Assembly (NCBI GenBank): GCA_902141825.1
Contig: CABFPG010000005.1
Span: forward strand, 62,001 to 126,000
From: Thalassocella blandensis
GTDB lineage: Bacteria; Pseudomonadota; Gammaproteobacteria; Pseudomonadales; Cellvibrionaceae
Length of the DNA stretch: 64,000 bases
Direction: 5' to 3'
Numbering within the stretch: position 1 is the stretch's first letter; each line of letters starts with the position of its first letter. Shown here one piece after another: positions 35,013 to 44,372 of this stretch. A model generated the notes under the pieces. That model saw only the letters and a program-made list of their open reading frames with translations. It was not told where the DNA came from and searched no databases. The translations under genes and the position numbers were made by a program.

Positions 35013-36125
35013 ATGAAGCAAATAGTGGCCCTTAGTATTGCGGTAACCATTGCCTTGATTGGCGCACTCAGTCTTCCTGCCTTTGTCACTTTTCATGGTG
35101 AGTTAGACAAAGGTGTGTTCGACGGAAAAGTCGCACAGAAACTGGAAGCACATTATAACGATGAGTTACCTGTAAAAAGTATTGCGTTGAACACATGGAC
35201 TGCAGCTAATTATCTGGCCTTCAATGAGGGGCGACCTGGTGTCGTTGTCGGAGATGAAGGCTGGCTTTATACACGCGAAGAATTTGATGTGTATGAAGAT
35301 ATGGACGCACGGTATAACCGTCGATTAAAACAGATCGCAACTATCAAGCAAATCCTTAGCGATAATAATGTCGAACTGGTTTTTGTTTTGCTTCCAGCAA
35401 AAGCGAGAATCTATCCACAACATTTTGACCATTATCCATCTGAACTCGATCAGGCCTATCATAATATTTACAGTGCAATTGTAAAATCGGGAATTCACTC
35501 TCCTAATATTTACCGTGCCTTTGCAAAAAATGCAGATAAAAAATTGTTTTTACGCACGGATACACATTGGACCCCTCTTGGTGCGCTGCTATGTGCGAAT
35601 GAAATTGGTGATTATATCGATCGCCATATCGCTGAAAACATTGCGTTAGATCAAACCAAACAATTCGCGGTACGCCAGAAAACATCCCGCCTGCATGAGG
35701 GTGACCTGTTTAGTTATCTACCTTTGGGTGTCTATCAGGATTTCCTTGGGCCAGAGAAAGAAATGATCGATATTTTTGAAACGGAATTAGTAGAAAGTAA
35801 TACGGAAATGAATAATGCCCTTTTCGGAGATCTTGGAACAGAAGTTGCGTTAGTCGGCAGCAGTTACAGCGCGAATCCGCTTTGGAGTTTTGAAGGATAT
35901 TTAAAACAGGCCTTGCATGCGGATGTGGTTAATTTCGCGGAAGAGGGTCAGGGTCCGGTCAAGCCGATGGTGGAATATCTCTCTTCGGACGATTTTAAAA
36001 ATAACCCCCCCAAACTGGTAATCTGGGAATTTCCAGAACGCTATTTCCCTGTGGAATACCAAGAAGTTGCACAATTTTTTAATACCAATGAATCGGTTGA
36101 TATTTCGTATATATCACCATTTTAG
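35013..36125 (+). CDS. algJ: alginate O-acetylation protein (SGNH-like)
   Basis: 370 residues. Signal-anchored periplasmic AlgJ/AlgX-type SGNH-hydrolase-like protein. The Asp183-Thr-His185 of RTDTHWTP and Ser284 in VGSSYS form the expected triad. It is thought to take acetyl from AlgI and pass it to AlgX. It lies 11 bases after algI with GGAGTAGGA upstream. Confidence 0.92.
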   Translation: MKQIVALSIAVTIALIGALSLPAFVTFHGELDKGVFDGKVAQKLEAHYNDELPVKSIALNTWTAANYLAFNEGRPGVVVGDEGWLYTREEFDVYEDMDARYNRRLKQIATIKQILSDNNVELVFVLLPAKARIYPQHFDHYPSELDQAYHNIYSAIVKSGIHSPNIYRAFAKNADKKLFLRTDTHWTPLGALLCANEIGDYIDRHIAENIALDQTKQFAVRQKTSRLHEGDLFSYLPLGVYQDFLGPEKEMIDIFETELVESNTEMNNALFGDLGTEVALVGSSYSANPLWSFEGYLKQALHADVVNFAEEGQGPVKPMVEYLSSDDFKNNPPKLVIWEFPERYFPVEYQEVAQFFNTNESVDISYISPF

Positions 36126-36134
36126 GAGACAGTT

Positions 36135-36773
36135 ATGAAACAACTACATCACATATTTTTTGCAGTGTTTACCTTTATATTGGCCGCAAGCACTTGGGCA
36201 GGAGAAGATGCTCTGTATGAAGCGGAAGCTCCTGAAGATTCAGCCTTCATTCGTGTATTCAATCTAAATGCAGGGGCGGAGATTAAGGACTTCAGTATTG
36301 GAGGTAAAACGGTTTCGGGCATTAAATCAGCGAATGCTTCCGACTATATCTTTGTGCCGGAAGGTGCTTACGATGTCACGGTTGATGGCAAGCAAACAAA
36401 AACCAGTTTAAAGCGTGGAAACTTTTATACCGTTGTGATCGTTGATGGGGAAGTCAAAGTGATTGACGATGAGCACTTTGACAATCGACGTAAATCGATG
36501 ATCACTTTCTATAACTTTTTAAGTAACGATGCCTCTCTGGCTACTTCAGATGGCAAGGTAAAAATTGTTAAGAATGTGAATTTTAAAGATAAAGCATCCC
36601 GCGAAATCAATCCGGTGAAAGTAGAACTGGTTACGATGGTCAGTAATAAAGCTTATGGCCCTAAAGAGACTGTGAATCTGGAGCGCGGCCGAGTAACCAG
36701 TTTGTTTGCGGTTGGTAGCCTGGAAAACCCCATGTTGGTGAAAGTGACCAATAAAATTGATACCAGTATTTAA
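36135..36773 (+). CDS. algF: alginate O-acetylation protein AlgF
   Basis: 212 residues, near the family length. Sec signal peptide (ends STWAGED) then a periplasmic strand-rich protein with RVFNLNAGAEI and FVPEGAYDVTVDG. AlgF is needed for acetylation and may act as an adaptor. It follows algJ by 9 bases, with GGAGA before the ATG. Confidence 0.92.
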   Translation: MKQLHHIFFAVFTFILAASTWAGEDALYEAEAPEDSAFIRVFNLNAGAEIKDFSIGGKTVSGIKSANASDYIFVPEGAYDVTVDGKQTKTSLKRGNFYTVVIVDGEVKVIDDEHFDNRRKSMITFYNFLSNDASLATSDGKVKIVKNVNFKDKASREINPVKVELVTMVSNKAYGPKETVNLERGRVTSLFAVGSLENPMLVKVTNKIDTSI

Positions 36774-36817
36774 TCGCAAACTTTGGTGAGTGAATCCAGG
36801 TGAAGAGGAAACGAAAC

Positions 36818-38227
36818 ATGAACCGTTTGATGCTGTTGGTGACGGGGCTGATAGGGCTATCACTTGTGTGGTCACTCCCCGGCCATACCTATCAAAACAA
36901 GCCGGAATATGATCTGGTGCCGTGTTGTGATTACTGTGAAAAGGTAAAACACCCTGAGTTTTACACAACCAGCTACCTTAAAAATTTCAGTATGTTGTTA
37001 AAGGGTAAAGAAAACTGGCTGTTTCGTTCTGAAAAGGAACTCACAACAGAGTTTGGTCCTGAAGCGGAGGCACGTCGTCGATTGCGCGTGTTCTCCGATC
37101 GCCTGCGTCAGCATGGAACACAGCTGGTGATGATCCTTCCGCCGACACGAGGTTTGGTTCACCCGGATAAAATTCCGCAGGATTATTATTTCGATTTTAC
37201 CACTGCATCAGACAACTATCGTCACATGGTTGCGAACCTGCGTGCAGAAGGAATAGTGATACCGGATCTGTCGCCTTTGTTTGCAGAAGAGCCGAGTGAC
37301 AAAGAGTTCTTTTTCCGTCGCGATCACCATTGGTCTCCCTGGGGAGCGCAGCGCACAGCGAAAATGGTGGCTGAAGAAGTGAAAAAGCATCCTCGTTATG
37401 CCGCTCTTGATAAAACGGAGTTTGAGAGTAAACAGATTGGGCTAATGCGCAAGCGTGGCTCGTTGCAGGTAGCTTGGTACAGAATCTGCGATACACGCTT
37501 TGCGAACCAGTATGTCCCGGAGTTTAGAACCGAACCCAAAATGGATTCTGGTGAGTTGGATGAATCGTCGCTGTTTGGTGATGAAGGTTCAGATCTTCCT
37601 CCTGTGACACTGGTAGGCACGAGTTATAGTAAAGGTGCTGCTGAATATAATTTTTCCGGATTTCTAAAAGAATTTCTACAGCTGGATGTGTTAAATGAAG
37701 CGATGGCTGGAGGAAGTTATGATGGTGCGATGGTGCAGTACTTGCCGAGTAAAGATTTTCAAAACAATCCACCGGCGTTCTTGTTCTGGGAAATACCTTC
37801 CTACCATAAGCTGAATAGTGAAATCTTCTATCGTCAGATTAACGGCTATATGGAAAATGGCTGTCGCAACAAAAAAGCAGAGTTTAAACAGACAACAGAT
37901 CTGCTCAAAGGAAATGGCGAAATATTGTTTAATGGTGGTGATGTTTATCAGGAATTTCGAGGCAAAGGCCGTATTCTCGATGTTCAATTCTCTGAGCCTC
38001 ATGTTAAAAAATTCAAAGCTGAAATTTGGTATACCAACGGTAGAAAAGAGCGGGTCAAGATAGAACATTCTAAACGTGTTGATAATCAGGGGCGATTTGT
38101 ATTCTTTCTTCAAGAAGAAAATGGCTGGGATGACTACAACCTGCTCTCCGTGAAATTGTTGGGTCTCGACAATATGCCGTATTCCGCTTCTGTAACGGCT
38201 TCAGCATGCTGGTCGCAATACCAGTGA
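36818..38227 (+). CDS. algX: alginate O-acetyltransferase with CBM
   Basis: 469 residues. Periplasmic enzyme that transfers acetyl to mannuronate in the polymer. The N-terminal SGNH domain contains Asp169-His170-His171 (DHHWSPWG) and nucleophile Ser269 in GTSYS; conserved cysteine pairs occur early (PCCDYC). The C-terminal portion (about 345-469) is the carbohydrate-binding module. The ATG at 36818 has AGAGGA at good spacing, so I prefer it to a GTG at 36800. It lies here after algF, not after algG as in Pseudomonas. Confidence 0.94.
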   Translation: MNRLMLLVTGLIGLSLVWSLPGHTYQNKPEYDLVPCCDYCEKVKHPEFYTTSYLKNFSMLLKGKENWLFRSEKELTTEFGPEAEARRRLRVFSDRLRQHGTQLVMILPPTRGLVHPDKIPQDYYFDFTTASDNYRHMVANLRAEGIVIPDLSPLFAEEPSDKEFFFRRDHHWSPWGAQRTAKMVAEEVKKHPRYAALDKTEFESKQIGLMRKRGSLQVAWYRICDTRFANQYVPEFRTEPKMDSGELDESSLFGDEGSDLPPVTLVGTSYSKGAAEYNFSGFLKEFLQLDVLNEAMAGGSYDGAMVQYLPSKDFQNNPPAFLFWEIPSYHKLNSEIFYRQINGYMENGCRNKKAEFKQTTDLLKGNGEILFNGGDVYQEFRGKGRILDVQFSEPHVKKFKAEIWYTNGRKERVKIEHSKRVDNQGRFVFFLQEENGWDDYNLLSVKLLGLDNMPYSASVTASACWSQYQ

Positions 38228-38265
38228 TTTACAACGTCCATTATCAGTCTTTACGGGATAATACT

Positions 38266-39402
38266 ATGAAACACAGGTCAAAATTACTTTGTATTTTCGC
38301 CATGTTAATGGGGTGCGCGAGTGCGAGCTATCCGCAACCGTTGCAGGCTCCGCCTGGTTTCTATCAAACCGTTGAGATGAAAACTAAAGCGGGATATCGC
38401 TGTTATGCAGAGCCATCTCCCTTTACTGATGATCTCATGCTGAAAAGCAAATATACCGGTGATCATAGCGGTTCGCGTTCGAAAATAAACAAAGCCGCTT
38501 ATAAAAGCTATAAAGATGCTGTTGAAAACACGCGAGCCCTGGAAACACTTGCTCATCGTTATTCCAAGGATTTTATCAAAGGTTATACACAGCAATCGCG
38601 TGATTGCTTCTATCGAGTACTGGAACATTGGGCAGATGCCGGTGCGCTGCTGCATCCGCAATCGAACCAAGTTGGGCAGGCGGTTCGCAAGTGGACAAAC
38701 GCTTCCGTTGGCTCGGTTTATTTATTGATGAAGAACAGCGATAGCAAACTACCTGCGCCGAATCCCAAACAGCAGGAAAAAATTGAAAACTGGATGCGAG
38801 ATATGGCGCATCAGATTGTGATGTTCTACACCGATCGAGAGCCCAGAAAAATAAATAACCATGACTACTGGGCGGGGTACTCCGTGGCTATCAGTTCTGT
38901 GATTTTGCAGGATCATGAGCTTTACCAGTGGAGTATGAAGAAATTCCAGGAAGGTTTGGAGCGCGTTCGTCCAACAGGTTTTATGGAGCACGAAATTAAG
39001 CGTGGTCGATTAGCACTTAAATATCAGAATTTTGCGATACAGCCTATGGTTATGCTGGCGGCTTATGCAAAAGCAAATAAAACAATAACGCAGCAACAAA
39101 TAGATCAGCTTGATAGAGCCATCGCTACCTTGGTCGCCGGAATTGAAGATCCCAGCATCTTTGAAAAAGAAGTCGGCGTTACGCAGGAAACAGATGGTTT
39201 ATTGAAAGGCTGGTCGCTTGCCTGGGTCCCAGTTTGGGATATGTACTTTAACAGTAAAACTACCGATACCTTGCAGGACCAGGTCAATGGTCCTTTCAAA
39301 TCAAAACGGCTCGGTGGTGATATGTCCTGGCTTTTCAACGAGCAACTTTTTAGTCAGCAACGCATTCAAAAACAAATAGATTCCGAATACAAATCAGTTT
39401 AA
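38266..39402 (+). CDS. algL: periplasmic alginate lyase, PL5
   Basis: 378 residues with a cysteine-containing signal peptide (MLMGCASA, possibly lipidated). It beta-eliminates alginate and clears misrouted periplasmic polymer. The PL5 catalytic motif NNHDYW includes Asn198 and His199, and EIKRGRLALKYQN gives the later Arg and Tyr. LEHWADAGAL and QVGQAVRKW are substrate-site blocks. The ATG at 38266 starts the signal peptide; the frame is open upstream over the algX end. Confidence 0.94.
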   Translation: MKHRSKLLCIFAMLMGCASASYPQPLQAPPGFYQTVEMKTKAGYRCYAEPSPFTDDLMLKSKYTGDHSGSRSKINKAAYKSYKDAVENTRALETLAHRYSKDFIKGYTQQSRDCFYRVLEHWADAGALLHPQSNQVGQAVRKWTNASVGSVYLLMKNSDSKLPAPNPKQQEKIENWMRDMAHQIVMFYTDREPRKINNHDYWAGYSVAISSVILQDHELYQWSMKKFQEGLERVRPTGFMEHEIKRGRLALKYQNFAIQPMVMLAAYAKANKTITQQQIDQLDRAIATLVAGIEDPSIFEKEVGVTQETDGLLKGWSLAWVPVWDMYFNSKTTDTLQDQVNGPFKSKRLGGDMSWLFNEQLFSQQRIQKQIDSEYKSV

Positions 39403-39436
39403 ACAAATTCAGCTTTAATTAGCGGAGGATATAAAG

Positions 39437-40918
39437 ATGATACCAGTAATATTGTCCGGAGGTAGTGGAACTCGATTGTGGCCTTTGTCCAGAAAGTCTT
39501 TTCCCAAGCAGTTTCAAAAACTCGTAGGTGAACACACTATGTTGCAGGAAACGCTGAAGCGAGTGCCGCAACAATGCAGCGCGCCGATTGTAGTGTGCCA
39601 CAAAGATCACCAGTTTATAGTTGCTGATCAGCTTACTCAGATGGGTAAACAGGCGGCTGTGACGATACTGGAGCCGTTTGGGCGAAATACCGCACCCGCG
39701 ATAGCCATGGCTGCGCTTCATTTGAAATATTCGAATAAAAAGAGCCAGGCCTGTTCGGACGAAACCATGTTGGTATTACCGGCTGATCATCATATTAAAG
39801 ATGTTGCGGCTTTCCATACAGCACTTGATGCAGCACAGACGCTGGTGAACGAAGGTAAATTGGTAACTTTCGGTATTACACCGACCTGTGCAGAAACCGG
39901 ATATGGTTACATTAAACTGGGTCAACAAGTCAGCTCCGATGGTTTTACCGTTGATGAGTTTTTAGAGAAGCCGAATGCCGAAACCGCCGGTGGATATGTG
40001 GAATCCGGCAACTATGTCTGGAACAGTGGGATGTTCATGATGAATGCCACTGTATATTTACAGCAGTTAAAGATGCTTAATCCGCAGATGTTTAAGATCT
40101 GTGTGAATGCATACAATGATATGCATATAGAGAAAGGCGTAGGTTTGTTAAATGAAACCATCTTTAATCTATGCCCAGATGATTCCATTGATTATGCGGT
40201 TATGGAAAAAACAGATCTTGCCGCATGTGTACCGCTTTCAGCCGGATGGAGTGACGTCGGCCAATGGTCATCGCTACATGATGTGCAGGAAAAGGATGCA
40301 AAAGGCAATGTATTCAAAGGTGATGTGCTGGCAAAAGATGTGGAAAACACTTTTGTAATGGGGAATCAAAAACTGATTGCGTTGTTGGGTGTGAAAGATC
40401 TGGTTGTCAGCGAAACCAAGGACGCGTTGTTTATTGCGGATCGCAGTCGATCACAGGAAGTGAAGGATTTGGTCAGCACTCTGGACAAGGCGGAAAGACC
40501 TGAATCGAAAATCCATCGTGAGGTTGATCGTCCCTGGGGAAGTTATGATTCGATCGATAACGGCGAAAGATTTCAAGTGAAGCATATTAAAGTGAAGCCA
40601 GGTGGAAAGCTTTCGCTGCAGCAGCATCACCACCGCTCAGAGCATTGGATTATTGTTAAAGGCACTGCTTTGGTGACTCTGGGTGAAAAGCAATTTATGT
40701 TGTCGGAAAATGAGTCGACTTATATTCCGATTGGTGAAATTCACCGCTTGGAAAACCCTGGAAAGGTGCCGGTAGAATTAATCGAAGTACAAACTGGTTG
40801 TTACCTTGGGGAAGACGATATAGTCCGTTTTGAAGATACTTATGGGCGTGTGAAACCGAATGTGATTAACATGGCCGATGGAAAAAATGCTAAACCTAAA
40901 ACTGCAGAAACAGCGTAA
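39437..40918 (+). CDS. algA: phosphomannose isomerase / GDP-mannose pyrophosphorylase
   Basis: 493 residues, bifunctional. The N-terminal nucleotidyltransferase (ILSGGSGTRLWPLSRKSFPKQ-type signature at residues 5-24) makes GDP-mannose from mannose-1-phosphate, and the C-terminal cupin (about 370-480, QQHHHRSEHWIIVKG) isomerises fructose-6-phosphate to mannose-6-phosphate. With the mutase at 18736 and AlgD it completes the pathway to GDP-mannuronate. GGAGGA precedes the ATG. It is the last gene of the operon. Confidence 0.96.
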   Translation: MIPVILSGGSGTRLWPLSRKSFPKQFQKLVGEHTMLQETLKRVPQQCSAPIVVCHKDHQFIVADQLTQMGKQAAVTILEPFGRNTAPAIAMAALHLKYSNKKSQACSDETMLVLPADHHIKDVAAFHTALDAAQTLVNEGKLVTFGITPTCAETGYGYIKLGQQVSSDGFTVDEFLEKPNAETAGGYVESGNYVWNSGMFMMNATVYLQQLKMLNPQMFKICVNAYNDMHIEKGVGLLNETIFNLCPDDSIDYAVMEKTDLAACVPLSAGWSDVGQWSSLHDVQEKDAKGNVFKGDVLAKDVENTFVMGNQKLIALLGVKDLVVSETKDALFIADRSRSQEVKDLVSTLDKAERPESKIHREVDRPWGSYDSIDNGERFQVKHIKVKPGGKLSLQQHHHRSEHWIIVKGTALVTLGEKQFMLSENESTYIPIGEIHRLENPGKVPVELIEVQTGCYLGEDDIVRFEDTYGRVKPNVINMADGKNAKPKTAETA

Positions 40919-40956
40919 CGCAATTTAAATATTCTCACTGGTCGCCAGGGGAATAA

Positions 40957-40993
40957 ATGCAGCAGCAGGCATTTATCATACTTGCTGCTGCAT
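40957..40993. terminator. hairpin between convergent algA and second lyase
   Basis: An 11-bp stem (ATGCAGCAGCA / TGCTGCTGCAT) with a 15-nt loop, without a T-run. It lies between convergent genes and could be a weak or factor-assisted terminator. Confidence 0.45.
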
Positions 40994-41036
40994 CGTTTGC
41001 TGAGGTGCTGATGCCGTGGCGTTTATGCGGCGAGGT

Positions 41037-42194
41037 TTATTGATTAATAACATAATCCAGGTTCACGATGCCGTGCATGATGGAGACTTCTCCACCTAAA
41101 CCAGTTGAGTATAGTAAGCCACTATCGTTGCACTGGTTGCGTCCTGTTTCGAGAAAAATGGCTTGCAGATCTGCGGAATCATTTTTTTCTATTGATGAGT
41201 TACGTTTTAAATGGACTTCTAATTCCGATAGCGCGTAAGAACAGTAATTGACTTTATCTATGTACTTACTTTTCGCTAGCGGTGAATTAATCATGCGATG
41301 ATAGCTTTGATGTGAGAAATTGATGAGTTTATTCAGCTGATCCCGCTCAAAACTGGATGAAATATTATTTGCTCGGAATTTGTCTTGCATTGCTATTAAC
41401 GGTGCCGCAGCGTAAAAATGATAAGCTAATGCCATATCACCGCGTTTCATTTCCAGCGGAAGGCTGCCATCATTTTCTATTTGGTAGATTCCAACCATAA
41501 AACTTTCACGTGCCCAATCAAAATACTTGCTATCCCCGGTAATGATGCCAACATTTAAGCTCGCCAACCCGCCCCAGTATCGATGATTAGCACTGGCTGA
41601 GTCTGCATCGGCTTTGGCGATAAAATGTGAAATGGTGCCATCAGCCAAGGTCTTAAACCAACGAAATATTCTCGGTGTTTTGGTTAAACACCAGTCGCAA
41701 CGATTGATTTCATCTTCAAACATCAAATACAGTTCACTGACTCTGGTCAGTGTGCGAAAACGAATATACTCGCCCTGATTGGTTGGTTGAGGGTATGCTC
41801 CCAGAGCATTGTTTTTCGCCCAGTGATCAACATGCTTCACAAAACATGTTGTTAAGTATGGGCTGGGTGTAGGATCTTTAAGATACGTCGAACTCAATTC
41901 TGCGAGAATCTCAACAAAATTATCTACGTCCTCTTTTTCCTGTTCGTACTGTTCCTGGTTTTCTTCACAAATTGTTGACCGAGTATCGTCTTCTTCACAA
42001 TACATGCTGCCGGCGTTAAATGTGATGGTAGGTTCGATATAGTCGGGACAATCAACACCGGCAACATCTTCATGCTCAATATGGTTTAACCATTTTTCCT
42101 TGAAAGATTCTATATCCAGATTACTTTGGTAGTTGGCGTAGGTGGAAGTTGAAAATAAAAAAATAACGAGCGAATAGAAAAAACTGCGAAACAT
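41037..42194 (-). CDS. second PL5-like alginate lyase, secreted
   Basis: 385 residues with a Sec signal peptide (ends STYAN). It shares the PL5 pattern with AlgL: VDHWAKNNALG, ANHRYWGGL (Asn-His of the catalytic pair), and EMKRGDMALAYHFYA carrying the later Arg and Tyr, so all four catalytic residues appear present. Its N terminus has an acidic cysteine-rich insert (YCEEDDTRSTICEE). It is convergent with the biosynthetic operon and so separately regulated, suggesting a role in using or releasing alginate rather than in assembly. Family assignment is by motif and lower identity than algL. Confidence 0.75.
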   Translation of the reverse strand: MFRSFFYSLVIFLFSTSTYANYQSNLDIESFKEKWLNHIEHEDVAGVDCPDYIEPTITFNAGSMYCEEDDTRSTICEENQEQYEQEKEDVDNFVEILAELSSTYLKDPTPSPYLTTCFVKHVDHWAKNNALGAYPQPTNQGEYIRFRTLTRVSELYLMFEDEINRCDWCLTKTPRIFRWFKTLADGTISHFIAKADADSASANHRYWGGLASLNVGIITGDSKYFDWARESFMVGIYQIENDGSLPLEMKRGDMALAYHFYAAAPLIAMQDKFRANNISSSFERDQLNKLINFSHQSYHRMINSPLAKSKYIDKVNYCSYALSELEVHLKRNSSIEKNDSADLQAIFLETGRNQCNDSGLLYSTGLGGEVSIMHGIVNLDYVINQ

Positions 42195-42724
42195 GTGAAA
42201 TACAACTCTGTGTTCAAATAAAAATAAATTCAGTCGAAATATAGTTAAGATGTTTTCTCTTGTAAAACTAACCTGGCCTAAAAATGTAATTTATTTAAAA
42301 AGTTGTAAGAAGCTCACGCTTCTGTGACGCCCTATATATCAAGGCTTCAGAAAAATACGCACTGAATAAATGTAAAGATTACACGGCTGTCGGTTTTGCA
42401 AGATATTTTTATTCTTTCCTGTTTCACTTTGCGCAATAAAAATATTTTTAAAAAAATAAAATAGATACAAAAAATGCATAACATGCGATATGGAAAAATA
42501 TTTTTGAAAAATGGAATATTTTCAAAATAAAAGTTTATAGCTGAAAAGGGGAGATTCGTTTAATTTTCAAAGTGTGGGAAATATTTTCATTGTTGTTCTC
42601 TATTGAGCATATTTACTCATACCGCTTCGTGTGTTTTGTTTGATTTGTGTTTACGATTGTGTTGAGTACGTAAAATGATGCAATTGTTATATGCATTTTT
42701 ACAAGTCAGGTGAGATTTATTTGT

Positions 42725-42740
42725 TGGCAAGCTATATGCA
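42725..42740 (+). promoter_or_regulatory. sigma-54-like element upstream of EF-hand gene
   Basis: TGGCAAGCTATATGCA: GG-N10-GC, 9 of 11 defined matches. It is 416 bases from the ATG at 43156, further than usual, so it is less certain than the others. Confidence 0.3.
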
Positions 42741-43014
42741 ATTCGATAGATATGGAAGCTAACTCGGAAGCTCAGAGACAATGAGATTGATAAAATTTAA
42801 ATGTCTTAATTGTGTTTCCAGCTTTTTATATCGGCGCTAAAGAGCAAGTAAATTTAACGCATTTCGCTGCAAGCGTTTATAGCCAACAAGGTGTACAACA
42901 AAACATTAAAAGGAAGAGTGCATTTGTCGAGTACGTGTGTAGAACATATTTGTAGATCACATTTGTAGAATGCACATTAACAGCGTTAAGCGATAATATG
43001 GCGATAAGTGGTTT

Positions 43015-43048
43015 TTGTGTTAAATGTAACTGCTTGTGTTAAATGTAA
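43015..43048 (+). repeat. direct repeat TTGTGTTAAATGTAA x2
   Basis: Two identical 15-mers at 43015 and 43034 (19-bp period), about 110-140 bases before the EF-hand gene. The spacing of nearly two helix turns would suit a dimeric activator. Confidence 0.75.
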
Positions 43049-43155
43049 TTAGTTAGTGCTGCCGTATAGAATAAAGCAGAGTTAGGTAAAAGGATAAGAA
43101 GCAGATAATTTTATATTTTCTGTTTAACCTGAAATGTAGAATGAGGAGTGAGATT

Positions 43156-44256
43156 ATGTTTAAGCAAAAATGTAATTTACCTAACCAGGTGGCTAGTCAA
43201 TATCGTCAACGATCTAGTCGAACCACAATGTTAAGTGCGATGGCATACCCCGTGATTATCGCTGGGTTGCTGAGCGGTCAGGCATTCGCCGAAGATGCAG
43301 TGAAAAATCGTCAGGTAAAGCCTGTTGATCAAAATCAAACCATGCAGCAGGACGCTAATGTGGAAACGGATGAGTTGAAGTCCTATCGTTTTTCAAAAGC
43401 AGATTTGAATAATGATGATAAAGTCAATTGGGCTGAAATAAAAATTAACTATGGTGCGAGTCTGGATCAGATTAAATGGGATGAGAAAAAAATCTTCACC
43501 TCATATGATAAGGACAATAACACGTATCTGGATGAAGAAGAGTTTTCTAATTTCTATACCGCAATGGAAGATAAAAAAGAAATAGAAAAAGTACCCAACG
43601 GCTCTTTGAGTGCAAACACGAACAATAGCAGTCAAAGTATGAGTAAGCCCTCAACTCAGGATCTCCCACATCGGGTAGCTGACGATAAAGCGGGTTCCCC
43701 GCAAATGCAGGCATCTGCTAAAGACCTTCCGCACCGGGTTGCTGACGATAACAACGCGGTGAATCAACAGGGTGAGATGGATGGGCGCCAGGTGCGTGCG
43801 ATTTCAAGTATTACCGCAAGTGAACAAGCTTCCGCTAGATCTTCAGACGGCGTGCGCGAAACAGTGATGACGAATAATAAGGATGAGGTGGGCACATCAC
43901 TAATGAAGAAGCCTGACGCCAGTAATTCTCAGCCAGTAACCCTGACGGACACCACAGGACGTTTAACGGTGGAGAAAAAAGAGCTGATTGATAAAGACGT
44001 TTACAACTTAAATGGTGAGCACGTTGGCGAAGTTGAAGACCTTGTGTTTAATGGAAGTCGCGGCCTGCAAGGTGCGGTGGTAGAAGTGGGAGGTATTCTG
44101 GGCGTGGGTGAGCGAGATGTCTTCGTGCACGTTTCCCAGCTGCGTTACGACCGTCAGGGACAGAAAGTGGTGTGGCAATCGATGATGACGGAAGACGAAC
44201 TCGATGATCTTCCCGAATATGATAAGGATCAGATTTCTTCTGCCAACAACTTTTAA
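43156..44256 (+). CDS. EF-hand plus PRC-barrel envelope protein
   Basis: 366 residues. It starts with a basic region and a hydrophobic segment (residues about 30-50, ending GQAFAED), a long Sec-type signal. Two EF-hand-like calcium loops follow (DLNNDDKVNWAE near residue 83, DKDNNTYLDEEE near 117). A Ser/Gln/Asn-rich linker contains a repeated DLPHRVADD unit. The C terminus (about 275-345) is a PRC-barrel-like domain (VYNLNGEHVGEVEDLVF, GVGERDVFVHVSQLRYD). Such barrels act in RNA or envelope stress contexts; calcium-dependent localisation is a reasonable guess only. The ATG at 43156, not 43141, has AGGAGTGAG at normal spacing. Confidence 0.75.
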   Translation: MFKQKCNLPNQVASQYRQRSSRTTMLSAMAYPVIIAGLLSGQAFAEDAVKNRQVKPVDQNQTMQQDANVETDELKSYRFSKADLNNDDKVNWAEIKINYGASLDQIKWDEKKIFTSYDKDNNTYLDEEEFSNFYTAMEDKKEIEKVPNGSLSANTNNSSQSMSKPSTQDLPHRVADDKAGSPQMQASAKDLPHRVADDNNAVNQQGEMDGRQVRAISSITASEQASARSSDGVRETVMTNNKDEVGTSLMKKPDASNSQPVTLTDTTGRLTVEKKELIDKDVYNLNGEHVGEVEDLVFNGSRGLQGAVVEVGGILGVGERDVFVHVSQLRYDRQGQKVVWQSMMTEDELDDLPEYDKDQISSANNF

Positions 44257-44319
44257 TTAGGTAAGGCGAAGCTTTGCATTTTAAAGTTACAGAGATTGTT
44301 GAGAAGAGCGTTAAGCAAT

Positions 44320-44352
44320 GACAACCTGCATCCTGTTACGATGCGGGTTGTC
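44320..44352. terminator. hairpin between convergent genes
   Basis: A 13-bp stem (GACAACCTGCATC / GATGCGGGTTGTC, one G-U) with a 7-nt loop lies between the EF-hand gene and the convergent receiver gene; little T-run follows. Confidence 0.6.
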
Positions 44353-44372
44353 TATTGTAATACCTACAGGTG

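Larger units (their letters stand above)
42195..43155. other. 961-bp A/T-rich region without a gene
   Basis: Very A/T-rich. I find a sigma-54-like element at 42725 and a pair of 15-nt direct repeats at 43015 and 43034 in front of the EF-hand gene; no coding frame. Confidence 0.6.
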
